Source: Cognaticolwellia beringensis
GTDB taxonomy: Bacteria > Pseudomonadota > Gammaproteobacteria > Enterobacterales > Alteromonadaceae
Length of the DNA stretch: 64,000 bases
Direction: 5' to 3'
Assembly: GCF_002076895.1 (NCBI RefSeq)
Contig: NZ_CP020465.1
Span: 4,030,001 to 4,094,000 of the forward strand
The notes beneath the pieces were generated by a model, which was given only the letters and a program-made list of their open reading frames with translations, had not been told where the DNA came from and made no database searches. This document shows, in pieces, positions 20,181-28,668 of this stretch; position 1 is the stretch's first letter, and each line of letters starts with the position of its first letter. The position numbers and the translations under genes are program-made.

Positions 20181-21710
20181 ATGATACAGAACAACAGCGT
20201 ATGCGATATTGGCTTTATAGGCTTAGGCGTAATGGGCAAGAATTTAGTGCTTAACTTAGCTGACAATGGCTTTAGTATCGCCGCTTTTGATCTTGATATT
20301 AGTAAAGTTGAAGGTGTTATTGAGCAAGATAAAGCTGAAAGTGGCTTATCTACTGCTCGTGTAATAGGTTGTACTTCTTATACAGAATTACTTTCTCGCT
20401 TAAAACCTCCGCACCTTATTGTGTTGTCAGTTCCTGCAGGTGCTCCAGTCGATCAAGTATGTGAAAACTTGATCGGTGCTGGGATTCAACCTGATGATAT
20501 TGTAATTGATACTGGCAATAGCTTGTGGGTTGATACTGTTGCGCGTGAGAAAAAATATAAAAATAACTTTATTCTATTCTCATCAGCCGTTTCAGGTGGT
20601 GAAGTAGGGGCAAGATTTGGCCCCGCATTAATGCCGAGTGGCTCTCCGTATGCGTGGACAAGAATAAAGCCTATCTGGGAAGCAATTGCCGCCAAGGTAG
20701 ATGATGCAACCGGTAAACCGATAGAACGTACGAAGCCAGGTGATATTGTGACAGAAGGGGAACCCTGTGCGGCATACATTGGTCCTGCAGGTGCTGGACA
20801 TTATGTGAAAATGGTACACAACGGTATCGAATATGCGGATATGCAAATTATTTGTGAAGCATATCAAATGCTGCGAGATGGTCTAGCTTTAAGCAGTGAT
20901 GAAATTGCTGATATTTTCGCCTTGTGGAATAAAGGACCATTAGAAAGTTATTTAATGGAAATATCAGTTGAAGTTTTACGCCATCGCGTTGGCGAAGATC
21001 AAACACCATTAGTTGATTTGATCTTAGACAAAGCGGGTCAAAAAGGTACAGGGCTTTGGACTGCGGTCAGTAGCTTAGAGTTAGGTACACCCGCACCAAC
21101 TATCGCGCAAGCTGTTTATGCTCGTTCTATTTCATCATTTAAAGACTTACGTGTTAAAGCTTCTACTATATTGTCGGGTCCAGAATTAATCACGCTTGAT
21201 AAAAATGAAAAACAGGCGTTTATAGCGCAACTTCATGATGCTATTTATAGCGCCAAAATATGTGCCTATGCCCAAGGCTTTCAATTAATGAAGCTCGCTG
21301 AAAAAGAACACGATTGGCAGCTTAACTTTGCCAGCATTGCAAAAATTTGGCGTGCTGGTTGCATTATTCGTGCAGCGTTTCTTCAGTCTATAACTGAAGC
21401 ATTTGAGCGTAACCCTGAGTTAGATAACTTATTATTAGACGATTTCTTTGCTAAGCAATTAAGTAAGCACCAAATGAACTGGCGAAAGTCAGTGTCAAAC
21501 TCTGCCTTAATGGGGATACCAACGGGGGCTATTTCTTCTGCATTATCATATTATGACTCTATTCGATGTGCCGTGCTGCCAGCAAATTTATTGCAAGCTC
21601 AGCGAGATTTTTTTGGTGCGCATACCTTTGAGCGTATCGATAAAAGCACGGGTAAAAAGTATCATGTTAATTGGTCAACACCAACGCGTGATATGGTCGA
21701 AATTGGCTAG
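20181..21710 (+). CDS. gnd: 6-phosphogluconate dehydrogenase, decarboxylating
   Basis: Oxidatively decarboxylates 6-phosphogluconate to ribulose-5-phosphate in the pentose-phosphate route, competing with Edd for its substrate. The 509 residues place it in the long Gnd class. Visible: G-F-I-G-L-G-V-M-G-K-N-L-V-L-N at the start, S-A-V-S-G-G-E-V-G-A-R-F-G-P, K-M-V-H-N-G-I-E-Y-A-D-M-Q with catalytic Lys and His-Asn, and D-K-A-G-Q-K-G-T-G-L-W-T. It is divergent from gapA with about 255 bases between and has its own terminator. No consensus HexR site is seen immediately upstream. Confidence 0.93.
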   Translation: MIQNNSVCDIGFIGLGVMGKNLVLNLADNGFSIAAFDLDISKVEGVIEQDKAESGLSTARVIGCTSYTELLSRLKPPHLIVLSVPAGAPVDQVCENLIGAGIQPDDIVIDTGNSLWVDTVAREKKYKNNFILFSSAVSGGEVGARFGPALMPSGSPYAWTRIKPIWEAIAAKVDDATGKPIERTKPGDIVTEGEPCAAYIGPAGAGHYVKMVHNGIEYADMQIICEAYQMLRDGLALSSDEIADIFALWNKGPLESYLMEISVEVLRHRVGEDQTPLVDLILDKAGQKGTGLWTAVSSLELGTPAPTIAQAVYARSISSFKDLRVKASTILSGPELITLDKNEKQAFIAQLHDAIYSAKICAYAQGFQLMKLAEKEHDWQLNFASIAKIWRAGCIIRAAFLQSITEAFERNPELDNLLLDDFFAKQLSKHQMNWRKSVSNSALMGIPTGAISSALSYYDSIRCAVLPANLLQAQRDFFGAHTFERIDKSTGKKYHVNWSTPTRDMVEIG

Positions 21711-21723
21711 ATTGTCTTTTGTA

Positions 21724-21755
21724 CTCTACCCAGCGTAAAATTTGCTTGGGTAGAG
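21724..21755 (+). terminator. Probable terminator of gnd
   Basis: Stem CTCTACCCAGC / GCTTGGGTAGAG (one bulged T) begins 13 bases past the gnd stop. The T-run is poor, so this could be a weaker terminator or a 3'-end stabilising hairpin. Confidence 0.6.
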
Positions 21756-22109
21756 GCTCCTACTTTATTACCTCTCACCCATAGCTTGAACCTTAAAAAT
21801 AAACACCTCCATAAAAGTAATAAAGAAGATAAAATACAGACTTATTTTATCTTCAACAACGTGCCAATAAAATCACACCAAAGCGCTGGTAATTAGAATG
21901 ATGTACCTCGACTCTTAAGTAAAAATAGCCACTATTTAAATGAAATCTATTATTTTGATTATTTATGCCTGAAAAACGATTGTAACTGGTAGCGAAATAA
22001 TTCATGTTGGATTACAATATGTGCCGAATTTAGTAATTATTTATTACGAATTACAGCTTTACATTAAAAACAACCCATCTTCAATTGACTGAAATAAAAG
22101 GTTTACGCA
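21756..22109. other. Upstream region of the second GAPDH gene
   Basis: About 350 bases with no ORF. The only notable element is the 15-bp palindrome GTAATTATTTATTAC at 22033-22047. It has HexR-like half-sites but a 5-base rather than 3-base centre. Confidence 0.4.
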
Positions 22110-23561
22110 ATGACTTCTCATCTTGAGGAACAATATCAAACTAGTTGGCAAGAGCGCCAAACGTTCGCTGAAAACATGCAGCCGATCACCGGGCAATTAT
22201 TTAGAAATAAAGGAATCGAAATTTCTATTTATGGCCGTCCACTAGTTAATGCTTCTGCTATCGACATTATTAAAGCCCATAGATCTGTGGCTTTACACGA
22301 AGAAAATAAATTGCGTTTACGCGAAAGTTTCCCATTTTTACAAGCGTTGGCAGAAATGGATTTAGCGCCTGCCCGTATTGACGTTGGTAAATTAGCTTAT
22401 CGTTATTTATTCAAAGGTGAAGCTAATGGTTTGTCAATTGAACAATTTTTAGAAAAAGAATTAGCGTCAATTATCTCTAAAGGCAGCGACATCCAAGAAA
22501 CTAAAGACGTTGTACTTTACGGCTTTGGTCGCATAGGTCGTTTATTAGCACGTTTATTGATTGAACGTGCTGGCCCCAATGCTAAATTAAACTTACGTGC
22601 GATTGTTATCCGTCCAGGTAAAGAAGATGATTTAGAAAAACGTGCCAGTTTACTGCGTCGTGATTCAGTCCATGGTGCTTTTAATGGCAGTATTACTATT
22701 GATAAAGAAAACAATGTTATTAAAGCAAATGGCGCTTTTATAAAAATTATTTATGCTAAATCACCATCAGAAATTGATTACACCGCTTACGGTATTAACA
22801 ATGCGCTGGTTGTAGATAACACAGGTATTTGGAGTGATGAAGAAGGTTTAGGTCAGCATCTACAATCTAAAGGTGTTGCTAAAGTATTACTAACAGCTCC
22901 GGCTAAAGGCGATATTAAAAACATCGTATTCGGCGTAAACGACGATATGATCTTAGCCGATGACAAAATAATTTCTGCTGCAAGTTGTACTACGAACGCT
23001 ATTACACCGGTGCTTAAAGCATTAAATGATGAGTTTGGTATTCGTAACGGTCATGTTGAAACTGTTCATTCATATACTAACGACCAAAACTTAATTGATA
23101 ACTACCATCCTGCGCCACGTCGCGGCCGCAGTGCGCCACTAAATATGGTAATCAGTACTACGGGTGCTGCTAAAGCTGTAGCCAAAGCGCTGCCTGAATT
23201 GAAAGGGTTGTTAACTGGTAATGCTATTCGCGTCCCTACGCCAAATGTTTCAATGGCTATCATGAACTTGAATTTGAAAAAAGAGACTGACAAAGCAGCA
23301 TTAAATGACTACTTGCGTAAAATTTCTTTAAACTCCAAGTTACAAAACCAAGTAGATTACACAGCATCTACTGAAATTGTATCGACTGACTTAGTGGGTT
23401 CACGTTACGCAGGTGTTGTTGACTCACAAGCAACAATTGTTGACGGTGATCGCGCGGTACTTTACGTATGGTACGACAATGAGTTTGGCTACAGTTGTCA
23501 GGTTGTTCGTGTGATGCTAGCAATGGCCGATATTAATGTGCCAACATTGCCCTTAATATAA
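22110..23561 (+). CDS. Long-form glyceraldehyde-3-phosphate dehydrogenase (second GAPDH)
   Basis: A 483-residue GAPDH. The N-terminal 130 residues are an extension with no GAPDH counterpart (begins EEQYQTSWQERQTFAENMQ). The Rossmann start V-L-Y-G-F-G-R-I-G-R then appears near residue 135, and the active-site A-A-S-C-T-T-N-A-I-T-P-V near residue 295. W-Y-D-N-E-F-G-Y-S is near the end. This long type occurs in Vibrio, Shewanella and Alteromonadales beside a normal gapA and has been assigned a gluconeogenic or NADP-linked role in some. The role here is not shown by sequence. AAAGG precedes the ATG and a terminator follows the gene. Confidence 0.88.
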   Translation: MTSHLEEQYQTSWQERQTFAENMQPITGQLFRNKGIEISIYGRPLVNASAIDIIKAHRSVALHEENKLRLRESFPFLQALAEMDLAPARIDVGKLAYRYLFKGEANGLSIEQFLEKELASIISKGSDIQETKDVVLYGFGRIGRLLARLLIERAGPNAKLNLRAIVIRPGKEDDLEKRASLLRRDSVHGAFNGSITIDKENNVIKANGAFIKIIYAKSPSEIDYTAYGINNALVVDNTGIWSDEEGLGQHLQSKGVAKVLLTAPAKGDIKNIVFGVNDDMILADDKIISAASCTTNAITPVLKALNDEFGIRNGHVETVHSYTNDQNLIDNYHPAPRRGRSAPLNMVISTTGAAKAVAKALPELKGLLTGNAIRVPTPNVSMAIMNLNLKKETDKAALNDYLRKISLNSKLQNQVDYTASTEIVSTDLVGSRYAGVVDSQATIVDGDRAVLYVWYDNEFGYSCQVVRVMLAMADINVPTLPLI

Positions 23562-23619
23562 GCATAATTAACTCGAACGGTATTATGGTAAACATATTGT
23601 AGATCTAGTTTATTTAAAT

Positions 23620-23651
23620 AAGCGTTTACTGTTTAGGTAAGCGCTTTTTTT
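23620..23651 (+). terminator. Terminator of the long GAPDH gene
   Basis: Stem AAGCGTTTAC / GTAAGCGCTT (one G-T pair), 12-base loop and a T-run, about 60 bases past the stop. Confidence 0.8.
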
Positions 23652-23761
23652 ATAGCTAATTTTTAATAAAGTCTTAAGTTATGTGGTGTGATGTCGATAT
23701 AACATTTATAGTTATACCAAGTTAGTTAATTACAATAATCAACGTAGAAGTAGGGTAGATA

Positions 23762-23962
23762 ATGTCAGTTGAACTGAATGCAAATAATTCTGTATCTATG
23801 GATGTCGAAACTATACTCGCGGTTAAAAGTGCAAATTTAGCAAAGTCACAAACTGAGTTAGAAGGTCAGCAGGCGTTGGCACTTATTGCTTCAACCTCTG
23901 TAGACAATGTCAGTTTACCTGCGGTCGGTAATACCGGACAAAATATTAATATCAAAGTATAA
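23762..23962 (+). CDS. Small YjfB-like putative motility protein
   Basis: A 66-residue protein with the look of the YjfB 'putative motility protein' family: a short amphipathic helix (V-E-T-I-L-A-V-K-S-A-N-L-A-K-S-Q-T-E-L-E), Q-Q-A-L-A-L-I-A-S-T, then a short polar tail with small residues (LPAVGNTGQNINIKV). Function in the family is not established. No flagellar genes adjoin. A 19-base fragment resembling the MITE terminal repeat lies 30-50 bases upstream, at 23715-23733. Confidence 0.55.
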   Translation: MSVELNANNSVSMDVETILAVKSANLAKSQTELEGQQALALIASTSVDNVSLPAVGNTGQNINIKV

Positions 23963-24040
23963 AATCTTCAGAATATAGCCTATTCAAAATATTTAAGGGT
24001 TTAAAAATATATGCTGTATTCTATTCTAATCTACTTGAAT

Positions 24041-24373
24041 CTAAATACACCTTGCCGGTTTCGGTAAGCCAGCATATTTAGTGGCTTGTTTAGCTGGGCC
24101 TTCTTTAAACAATCGATATAAATATCGACTGCTCGCTTTTTCTTCACCAAATTCTGCTTTCATAGCTTTAGTTAAGGCGCGAATAGCAGGTGAAGTATTG
24201 TAAGTTAAGTAAAACTCTCGAACAAAGCGAATAACTTCCCAATGGGCTTCTAAAAGCTCAATTTTGTCAGTGCTTGCCAATAAAACAGCTACGTCTTCAT
24301 TCCATTGTGTAAAATCGAGCAAATAGCCTTGTTTATCCGTGGCTAAGCTTTGATTGTTATATATTATTGTCAT
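24041..24373 (-). CDS. tusE: TusE, DsrC-like sulfurtransferase
   Basis: Last carrier in the Tus sulfur relay, passing persulfide sulfur from TusBCD to MnmA for 2-thiouridine synthesis in tRNA. 110 residues. The penultimate Cys (P-A-R-C-I at the end) is the expected persulfide-carrying residue, preceded by the DsrC-family core (D-x-x-[27 protein letters not shown]). ATG at 24373 overlaps the tusB stop (ATGA); a TTG two codons earlier is unlikely. Last gene of tusDCBE. Confidence 0.92.
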   Translation of the reverse strand: MTIIYNNQSLATDKQGYLLDFTQWNEDVAVLLASTDKIELLEAHWEVIRFVREFYLTYNTSPAIRALTKAMKAEFGEEKASSRYLYRLFKEGPAKQATKYAGLPKPARCI

Positions 24374-24666
24374 GACCAAGTAATTGAATTGTCGTGTTTA
24401 AAAAGTAGTGCGACTACTTCGGTTAATGTGATTGCTATAAATATATTATTCGTACTAAATTGTGCACGTGCATCAGCGTGTAGGCTAATAAAATACACGC
24501 TTAATTCAGGTTTTTTTTCTAACGTATCGAGTAACAACTTTTGACTAAGATTATAACAACCGTCATCCATCAATAATATACTGTCTTGTGGCAAAACCAT
24601 ATCAAGGCATTGTGCTAATGCATTGCTGCTATAACCTGAACTTCTAATAATATGTAGCATTGCCAT
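24370..24666 (-). CDS. tusB: TusB, sulfur relay subunit
   Basis: A 98-residue member of the DsrH/TusB family and part of the cytoplasmic TusBCD complex. It starts M-L-H-I-I-R-S-S after two extra residues and has the short Rossmann-like layout ([10 protein letters not shown]). It sits between tusC and tusE in a tight operon: one base from tusC and a 4-base overlap with tusE. The order tusD-C-B-E supports the call more than the sequence alone, since this family is divergent. Confidence 0.85.
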   Translation of the reverse strand: MAMLHIIRSSGYSSNALAQCLDMVLPQDSILLMDDGCYNLSQKLLLDTLEKKPELSVYFISLHADARAQFSTNNIFIAITLTEVVALLFKHDNSITWS

Positions 24667-24667
24667 G

Positions 24668-25045
24668 TTAAAACCTGTAAATCACGTTGTGCTGATGTAA
24701 GCGTTGACTGAAAGCCTCGTTCGATAATACTTGTGCATTACTAATATGAAAATTTTCAGGTAAGTTTCTCTCAACTAAAGACTGTTGGCAAACATATATA
24801 TTTTCAATGTCATAAAATTCTAATGCTGAAAATGTTTTTAAGTAATCTTTAATATCTATGGCTGAAGCTTTTTGATCCCCGATCACCTGAAATACTCCAT
24901 CACCTAAAAAAAACAGTGACGTAGCTTGTTCGTATGAGCCAAATATTAATGCGGCGTCTAGGGCTTCTTTACCGGCAGCACTTGAAAAGGGTGCTTGCGT
25001 GTTGAGAATAGCGATAGTTTTGTCACGTTGTTTATTATCAGACAT
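24668..25045 (-). CDS. tusC: TusC, sulfur relay subunit
   Basis: A 125-residue DsrF/TusC-family subunit of TusBCD. Visible: I-A-I-L-N-T-Q-A-P-F-S-S-A-A-G-K-E-A-L-D-A-A-L-I-F-G-S-Y and L-F-F-L-G-D-G-V-F-Q-V, both typical of TusC. The start overlaps the tusD stop by one base. Structural rather than catalytic role in the complex. Confidence 0.9.
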   Translation of the reverse strand: MSDNKQRDKTIAILNTQAPFSSAAGKEALDAALIFGSYEQATSLFFLGDGVFQVIGDQKASAIDIKDYLKTFSALEFYDIENIYVCQQSLVERNLPENFHISNAQVLSNEAFSQRLHQHNVIYRF

Positions 25046-25422
25046 TATAATTGCACCACACGTTCGGCTTTACTGGTGAGTTCAACTAACTCACCTAAAC
25101 CTGAAACTGTAAAAGCTGGGTCAATGTTTGAAAGCTCAATATGATTAACTTCGTCAGTTAACCCCCGTTTTTCCGCTGCGGTAATACATAAATATAAAGG
25201 CACACTATAATCTTTGTTAATCTGTTGCCATTGCTTTAATGTCTGGTATTCATCACTCGGGATGGACAAATGCTTAGCCGCATTTAACACGCCGTCTTGA
25301 TAAAAGAAAACACCTATAATGCTGACACCACTTTTAACCGCCGCATGCACAAGATCAATGGCGGTTGTTGTTAAGTTGCTGTTGGGCTGGGTGGTTATCA
25401 CTAAAGCCAATGTGTTTTGCAT
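25045..25422 (-). CDS. tusD: TusD, sulfur relay subunit with active Cys
   Basis: A 125-residue DsrE/TusD-family protein that receives sulfur (from TusA) on its cysteine within TusBCD. The active Cys lies in P-L-Y-L-C-I-T-A-A-E-K-R-G-L, matching the conserved motif, and V-F-F-Y-Q-D-G-V-L-N-A precedes it. First gene of the operon. The yccA gene is just upstream on the same strand, but a terminator separates them. Confidence 0.92.
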   Translation of the reverse strand: MQNTLALVITTQPNSNLTTTAIDLVHAAVKSGVSIIGVFFYQDGVLNAAKHLSIPSDEYQTLKQWQQINKDYSVPLYLCITAAEKRGLTDEVNHIELSNIDPAFTVSGLGELVELTSKAERVVQL

Positions 25423-25470
25423 CTAATGCCTTCTTGTCTTAACGAACGTTGCTTAAAAATAGGTAATAAA

Positions 25471-25492
25471 AAAGCCTCAATACTGAGGCTTT
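25471..25492 (-). terminator. Terminator of yccA
   Basis: Stem AAAGCCTCA / TGAGGCTTT with a 4-base loop; read on the minus strand it is followed by a T-rich run. It separates yccA from tusDCBE. Confidence 0.82.
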
Positions 25493-25552
25493 ATATTTTA
25501 TACGGTAAGTATAAACAATTACTAATCACATTTAAGGATTTTTAACTGCTAA

Positions 25553-26218
25553 TTAGTCATCGCCGCCTAAAACACCTAAAAGGCTTAATAGATGTACGAA
25601 AATGTTATAAATATTCAAGTATAGAGAAACAGTTGCACGAATGTAGTTTGTTTCACCACCATGAATAATGCGGCTTGTATCGTATAAAATCAAACCTGAC
25701 ATAATCATAATAATTGCAGCACTAATCGCTAACGACAGCGCTGGAATTTGGAAGAATATGTTTGCTACCATTGCAATTACAGCAACGATTAAACCAACCA
25801 TTAAAAAACCACCCATGAATGAGAAGTCTTTTTTGCTAGTTAATGCGTAACCAGAAAGAGCAAAGAAAATTAATGCTGTTCCACCTAATGCCTGCATAAT
25901 CATTGATGCGCCGTTCGGCATTGCAGCATAATAATTAAGCATAGGGCCTAAAGATGCACCCATTAAGCCAGTGAAGGCAAAAATCCAAAAAATACCACTC
26001 GCTTTATCGGCATTCTTATTTACAACAAATAATAAACCGAATGAAACTAAGGTCATTACTAAGGCAGCCATATGAGACAAGCCCATCGCCATAGAAACAC
26101 CAGCAGTTACGGCACTAAACGCCAAAGTCATTGAAAGTAACATGTAGGTGTTTTTCAAAACCTTGTTAATTTCAATCGCTGAACTTCTACTAGCATTTAC
26201 ACTAATATTTGATTGCAT
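25553..26218 (-). CDS. yccA: YccA/Bax-inhibitor-1 family membrane protein
   Basis: Inner-membrane protein of the BI-1/YccA family, 221 residues with seven predicted membrane segments. In E. coli YccA is a substrate and modulator of the FtsH protease. Visible: L-K-N-T-Y-M-L-L-S-M-T-L before the first segment, the acidic C-terminal end G-G-D-D, and Y-D-T-S-R-I-I-H-G-G-E-T-N-Y-I-R-A-T-V-S-L-Y-L-N-I-Y-N-I-F, the family's best-conserved stretch. Its neighbour here is the tus operon; in E. coli yccA adjoins tusE (yccK), so the linkage is old. Confidence 0.9.
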   Translation of the reverse strand: MQSNISVNASRSSAIEINKVLKNTYMLLSMTLAFSAVTAGVSMAMGLSHMAALVMTLVSFGLLFVVNKNADKASGIFWIFAFTGLMGASLGPMLNYYAAMPNGASMIMQALGGTALIFFALSGYALTSKKDFSFMGGFLMVGLIVAVIAMVANIFFQIPALSLAISAAIIMIMSGLILYDTSRIIHGGETNYIRATVSLYLNIYNIFVHLLSLLGVLGGDD

Positions 26219-26380
26219 AAAATTTCCTCTAAGTATGCTAAATATATTTTTTAGATGTGGGCAAATGTTAAAAGTTCAAGGGTAAATCAAATATTTAACC
26301 TTTATTTCATCTGTATAGGTGATAATTAACGATTAACCACATTGACATATTATGGCACGCTATATTTTTAATTACTATCT

Positions 26381-26977
26381 TTAAACTTGTTGAAACTCAT
26401 CAATAATTTGTGAGCGTTTGTAACAGTCGCTGCTGTGATCGTTTACCATGCCACATGCCTGCATATGCGCATAACAAATGGTAGAACCAACAAATTTAAA
26501 ACCACGTTTTTTTAAGTCTTTACTCCAAGCATCAGACTCAATAGACGTGGCAGGGTAGTCGTCCTTATCAGTTAAATGATTAACAATAGTTTTATGGCCA
26601 ACAAAGCCCCACATATAATCACTGAAGCTGCCAAACTCTTGTTGAATATCAATAAATAGCTTAGCATTGTTAATAGCAGCAGTAATTTTACCTCGATGAC
26701 GAATTATATCGCTATTAATTACTAGCTCTTCAACTTTCGCATCACTAAAAAGGGCAACTTTTTTAACGTCGAAATTATCAAATGCTGCTCGGTAACCATC
26801 ACGTCGCTTTAAAATAGTGTACCAACTTAAACCTGCTTGCGCGGATTCAAGGGTTAAATATTCAAATAGCTTTCGATCATCGTAAACAGGCACTCCCCAT
26901 TCGTCATCATGATAAGCAACATAATCGGCTTTTGTGGTATCTAACCATGGGCAGCGACAAAGATTTTTTTCACTCAC
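26381..26977 (-). CDS. tag: DNA-3-methyladenine glycosylase I
   Basis: Base-excision repair enzyme removing 3-methyladenine. 198 residues. Visible: C-P-W-L near the N-terminus with the zinc-binding Cys, Y-H-D-D-E-W-G-V-P, the core L-E-S-A-Q-A-G-L-S-W-Y-T-I-L-K-R-R, and C-terminal C-Y-A-H-M-Q-A-C-G-M-V-N-D-H with zinc-ligand His/Cys. Standalone, next to tRNA-Ser on the opposite strand. Confidence 0.94.
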   Translation of the reverse strand: MSEKNLCRCPWLDTTKADYVAYHDDEWGVPVYDDRKLFEYLTLESAQAGLSWYTILKRRDGYRAAFDNFDVKKVALFSDAKVEELVINSDIIRHRGKITAAINNAKLFIDIQQEFGSFSDYMWGFVGHKTIVNHLTDKDDYPATSIESDAWSKDLKKRGFKFVGSTICYAHMQACGMVNDHSSDCYKRSQIIDEFQQV

Positions 26978-27139
26978 AAGCTTTCCTCAAATATGAAAAC
27001 CAGTAAAACTTGCTCAAATAAATGGCAAATTGTTGATTTTTTTAGCAAACAAACTTTTTTATAGAATAAATCCTTTACAAGAGAATTTCGAGCCTTTATT
27101 ATTCGCCCCGTTCTGAAGCAGCAATGCTTTTGAACTTCA

Positions 27140-27230
27140 GGTGAGATGGCTGAGTGGTCGAAAGCACCGGTCTTGAAAACCGGCAAGGGTTTGTAGCCCT
27201 TCTAGAGTTCAAATCTCTATCTCACCGCCA
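27140..27230 (+). tRNA. tRNA-Ser(UGA)
   Basis: A 91-base class II tRNA. Acceptor arms GGTGAGA and TCTCACC are complementary, followed by discriminator G and an encoded CCA. The anticodon stem CCGGT/ACCGG holds loop CTTGAAA with anticodon TGA. A long variable arm pairs AAGGG with CCCTT. The T arm reads AGAGTTCAAATCTCT. A good terminator follows six bases later. Its 3' end is repeated at 46908-46938, making it the probable integration site of the adjoining island. Confidence 0.97.
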
Positions 27231-27236
27231 CATTCT

Positions 27237-27264
27237 AAGGGCTGCACAAAGTGCAGCCCTTTTC
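27237..27264 (+). terminator. Terminator of tRNA-Ser
   Basis: Perfect stem AAGGGCTGCAC / GTGCAGCCCTT with a 3-base loop and a T-rich tail, starting six bases after the CCA. Confidence 0.9.
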
Positions 27265-27324
27265 CTTTTTGGCACTTCCGAATACTTTCCGAATATTTTT
27301 TCCGAATATAATTTACATTAAACA

Positions 27325-28005
27325 CTAAAGTTTTATGAATTCATCATAATCTTTGGTTTCTTCAATGGCTGATTTTAGCCGTGCATAATAATCTTGTTTA
27401 ACTTTTGATTTTAATGGCAACTGCATAAGTACTTCAGAGTAACCTTGAAATCTCAATAGAGGTGGTATAACAAAACCTTCTTGTTTTTCCTCTTTTAATA
27501 TAATTTGCTCAGCCTGAAAGCAACGGTGCAATTCTGCTACTTCCTGTTTAAGTATTTTAGATCCTGAAGGTAATGAATTATTTCGTGTATTTGCATCAAT
27601 ATACTTTGAGATACCAATTTTTAGGTAAAATGAATGTTCACCATGGGGGATTGTCGCTAAGTAAATACAACCTCTACTCTTAGCTAATTGAGGAGATGAT
27701 TTAAATCGTCCAAGTGAATACCTTCCGTGGCCCATTGCAATTTTCTCTTCAGGAGGACTATTAACAGCTCTTTTAACCTGTTTAATTGTAGCAATACACT
27801 TATTTAACGTACTAACTTTCAAACGTTTAAAGCGTTCAATAGCTTCTTGTAATTTATGCTAGTTATGAAAAACAATAGGGTACTTCAATAGTAAAGGGTG
27901 ATCTGAGTATGTTTTTCTTATACTTCCATGCTTTCGAGTTAATACTGCTTTCTCAGGCGGCCATTTATAAGTATGGATTCGAGTATAAACAAGCTGTCTG
28001 TCCAT
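27325..28005 (-). pseudogene. MUG113/GIY-YIG-like gene interrupted by an amber stop
   Basis: The intact 165-codon part (to TTG at 27822) contains a GIY-YIG/MUG113 (T5orf172-like) domain: R-G-C-I-Y-L-A-T-I, then Y-L-K-I-G-I-S-K, R-N-N-S-L-P-S-G, and E-L-H-R-C-F-Q-A-E-Q-I-I-L-K. The frame continues upstream to an ATG at 28005 with credible protein (W-P-P-E-K-A-V-L-T-R-K-H-G-S-I-R) but is broken by one TAG at 27859-27861. The full gene would encode about 226 residues. This is either a nonsense pseudogene, a sequencing error, or a gene restarted downstream. Such proteins are common in mobile DNA, and it lies directly beside the tRNA-Ser end. Confidence 0.65.
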
Positions 28006-28668
28006 TTATATGCTGCAGCAAAAGCACTATAGCTAGGGTACACTTTATTATGACTTTCATACAGTTCTCTAGGTCAGAAACCGGCTAACAAGGTCATTAA
28101 CTTAAGATTTAATTTTGTATTTACAATGGGTTAGCTAGTTGCTAACCTAGCTATTAATATAAATTATAGAGAAATCACTAACAGATATTAATGTTGACTT
28201 TTTTCACTATGAGGCAAGTGCAGCCGTTACACAGATGTTACTTGCAATCATATCATAAAATTGCTTTATTGGCGCCAGAATGGATACGAGAAGCTGTGAC
28301 GCCTGGCGGTTTTTAAATCAGTAATTACTTCGGCCGGGCCTTAAGTTTAAAACAGGTGATAACTAATCCATAACTCTCTTCTGTTGCTATGGAAACGGTA
28401 TTATTTAGAGGGGGGGGGCAACGCATGTTGAGTTGTCTAATCAAGCGAGAGTGTTAACCGATAAAAATGGGTAAGCAAACCATGAAAATGATCTTCGAGT
28501 GTGCAAATAACTCAGAAATTAGTGACAATGCACAGATAAACACAGAGCAAAGTTATGTGAATACGGGGTTTGAATTATTCATACGTAATTCGATCCTACA
28601 GTAATGCAAAAGCGAAATTAAATAACTCTTTAGACAAAAAAATTAAGTAATTTAACCAAGGTATTCTT
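28006..28668. other. Decayed region with a possible recombinase fragment and a G tract
   Basis: About 660 bases without an intact gene. A short plus-strand frame ending near 28317 reads K-I-A-L-L-A-P-E-W-I-R-E-A-V-T-P-G-G-F before a stop, reminiscent of the C-terminal part of serine recombinases (L-A-P-x-I-V-E-A-I pattern). This match is weak. A run of nine G lies at 28410-28418. The last 100 bases presumably carry the promoter of the following lipoprotein gene. Confidence 0.4.

Noticed and set aside
22033..22047. Calling this palindrome a HexR operator
   Set aside because: The half-sites are two bases too far apart for the HexR consensus; listed only as a palindrome.
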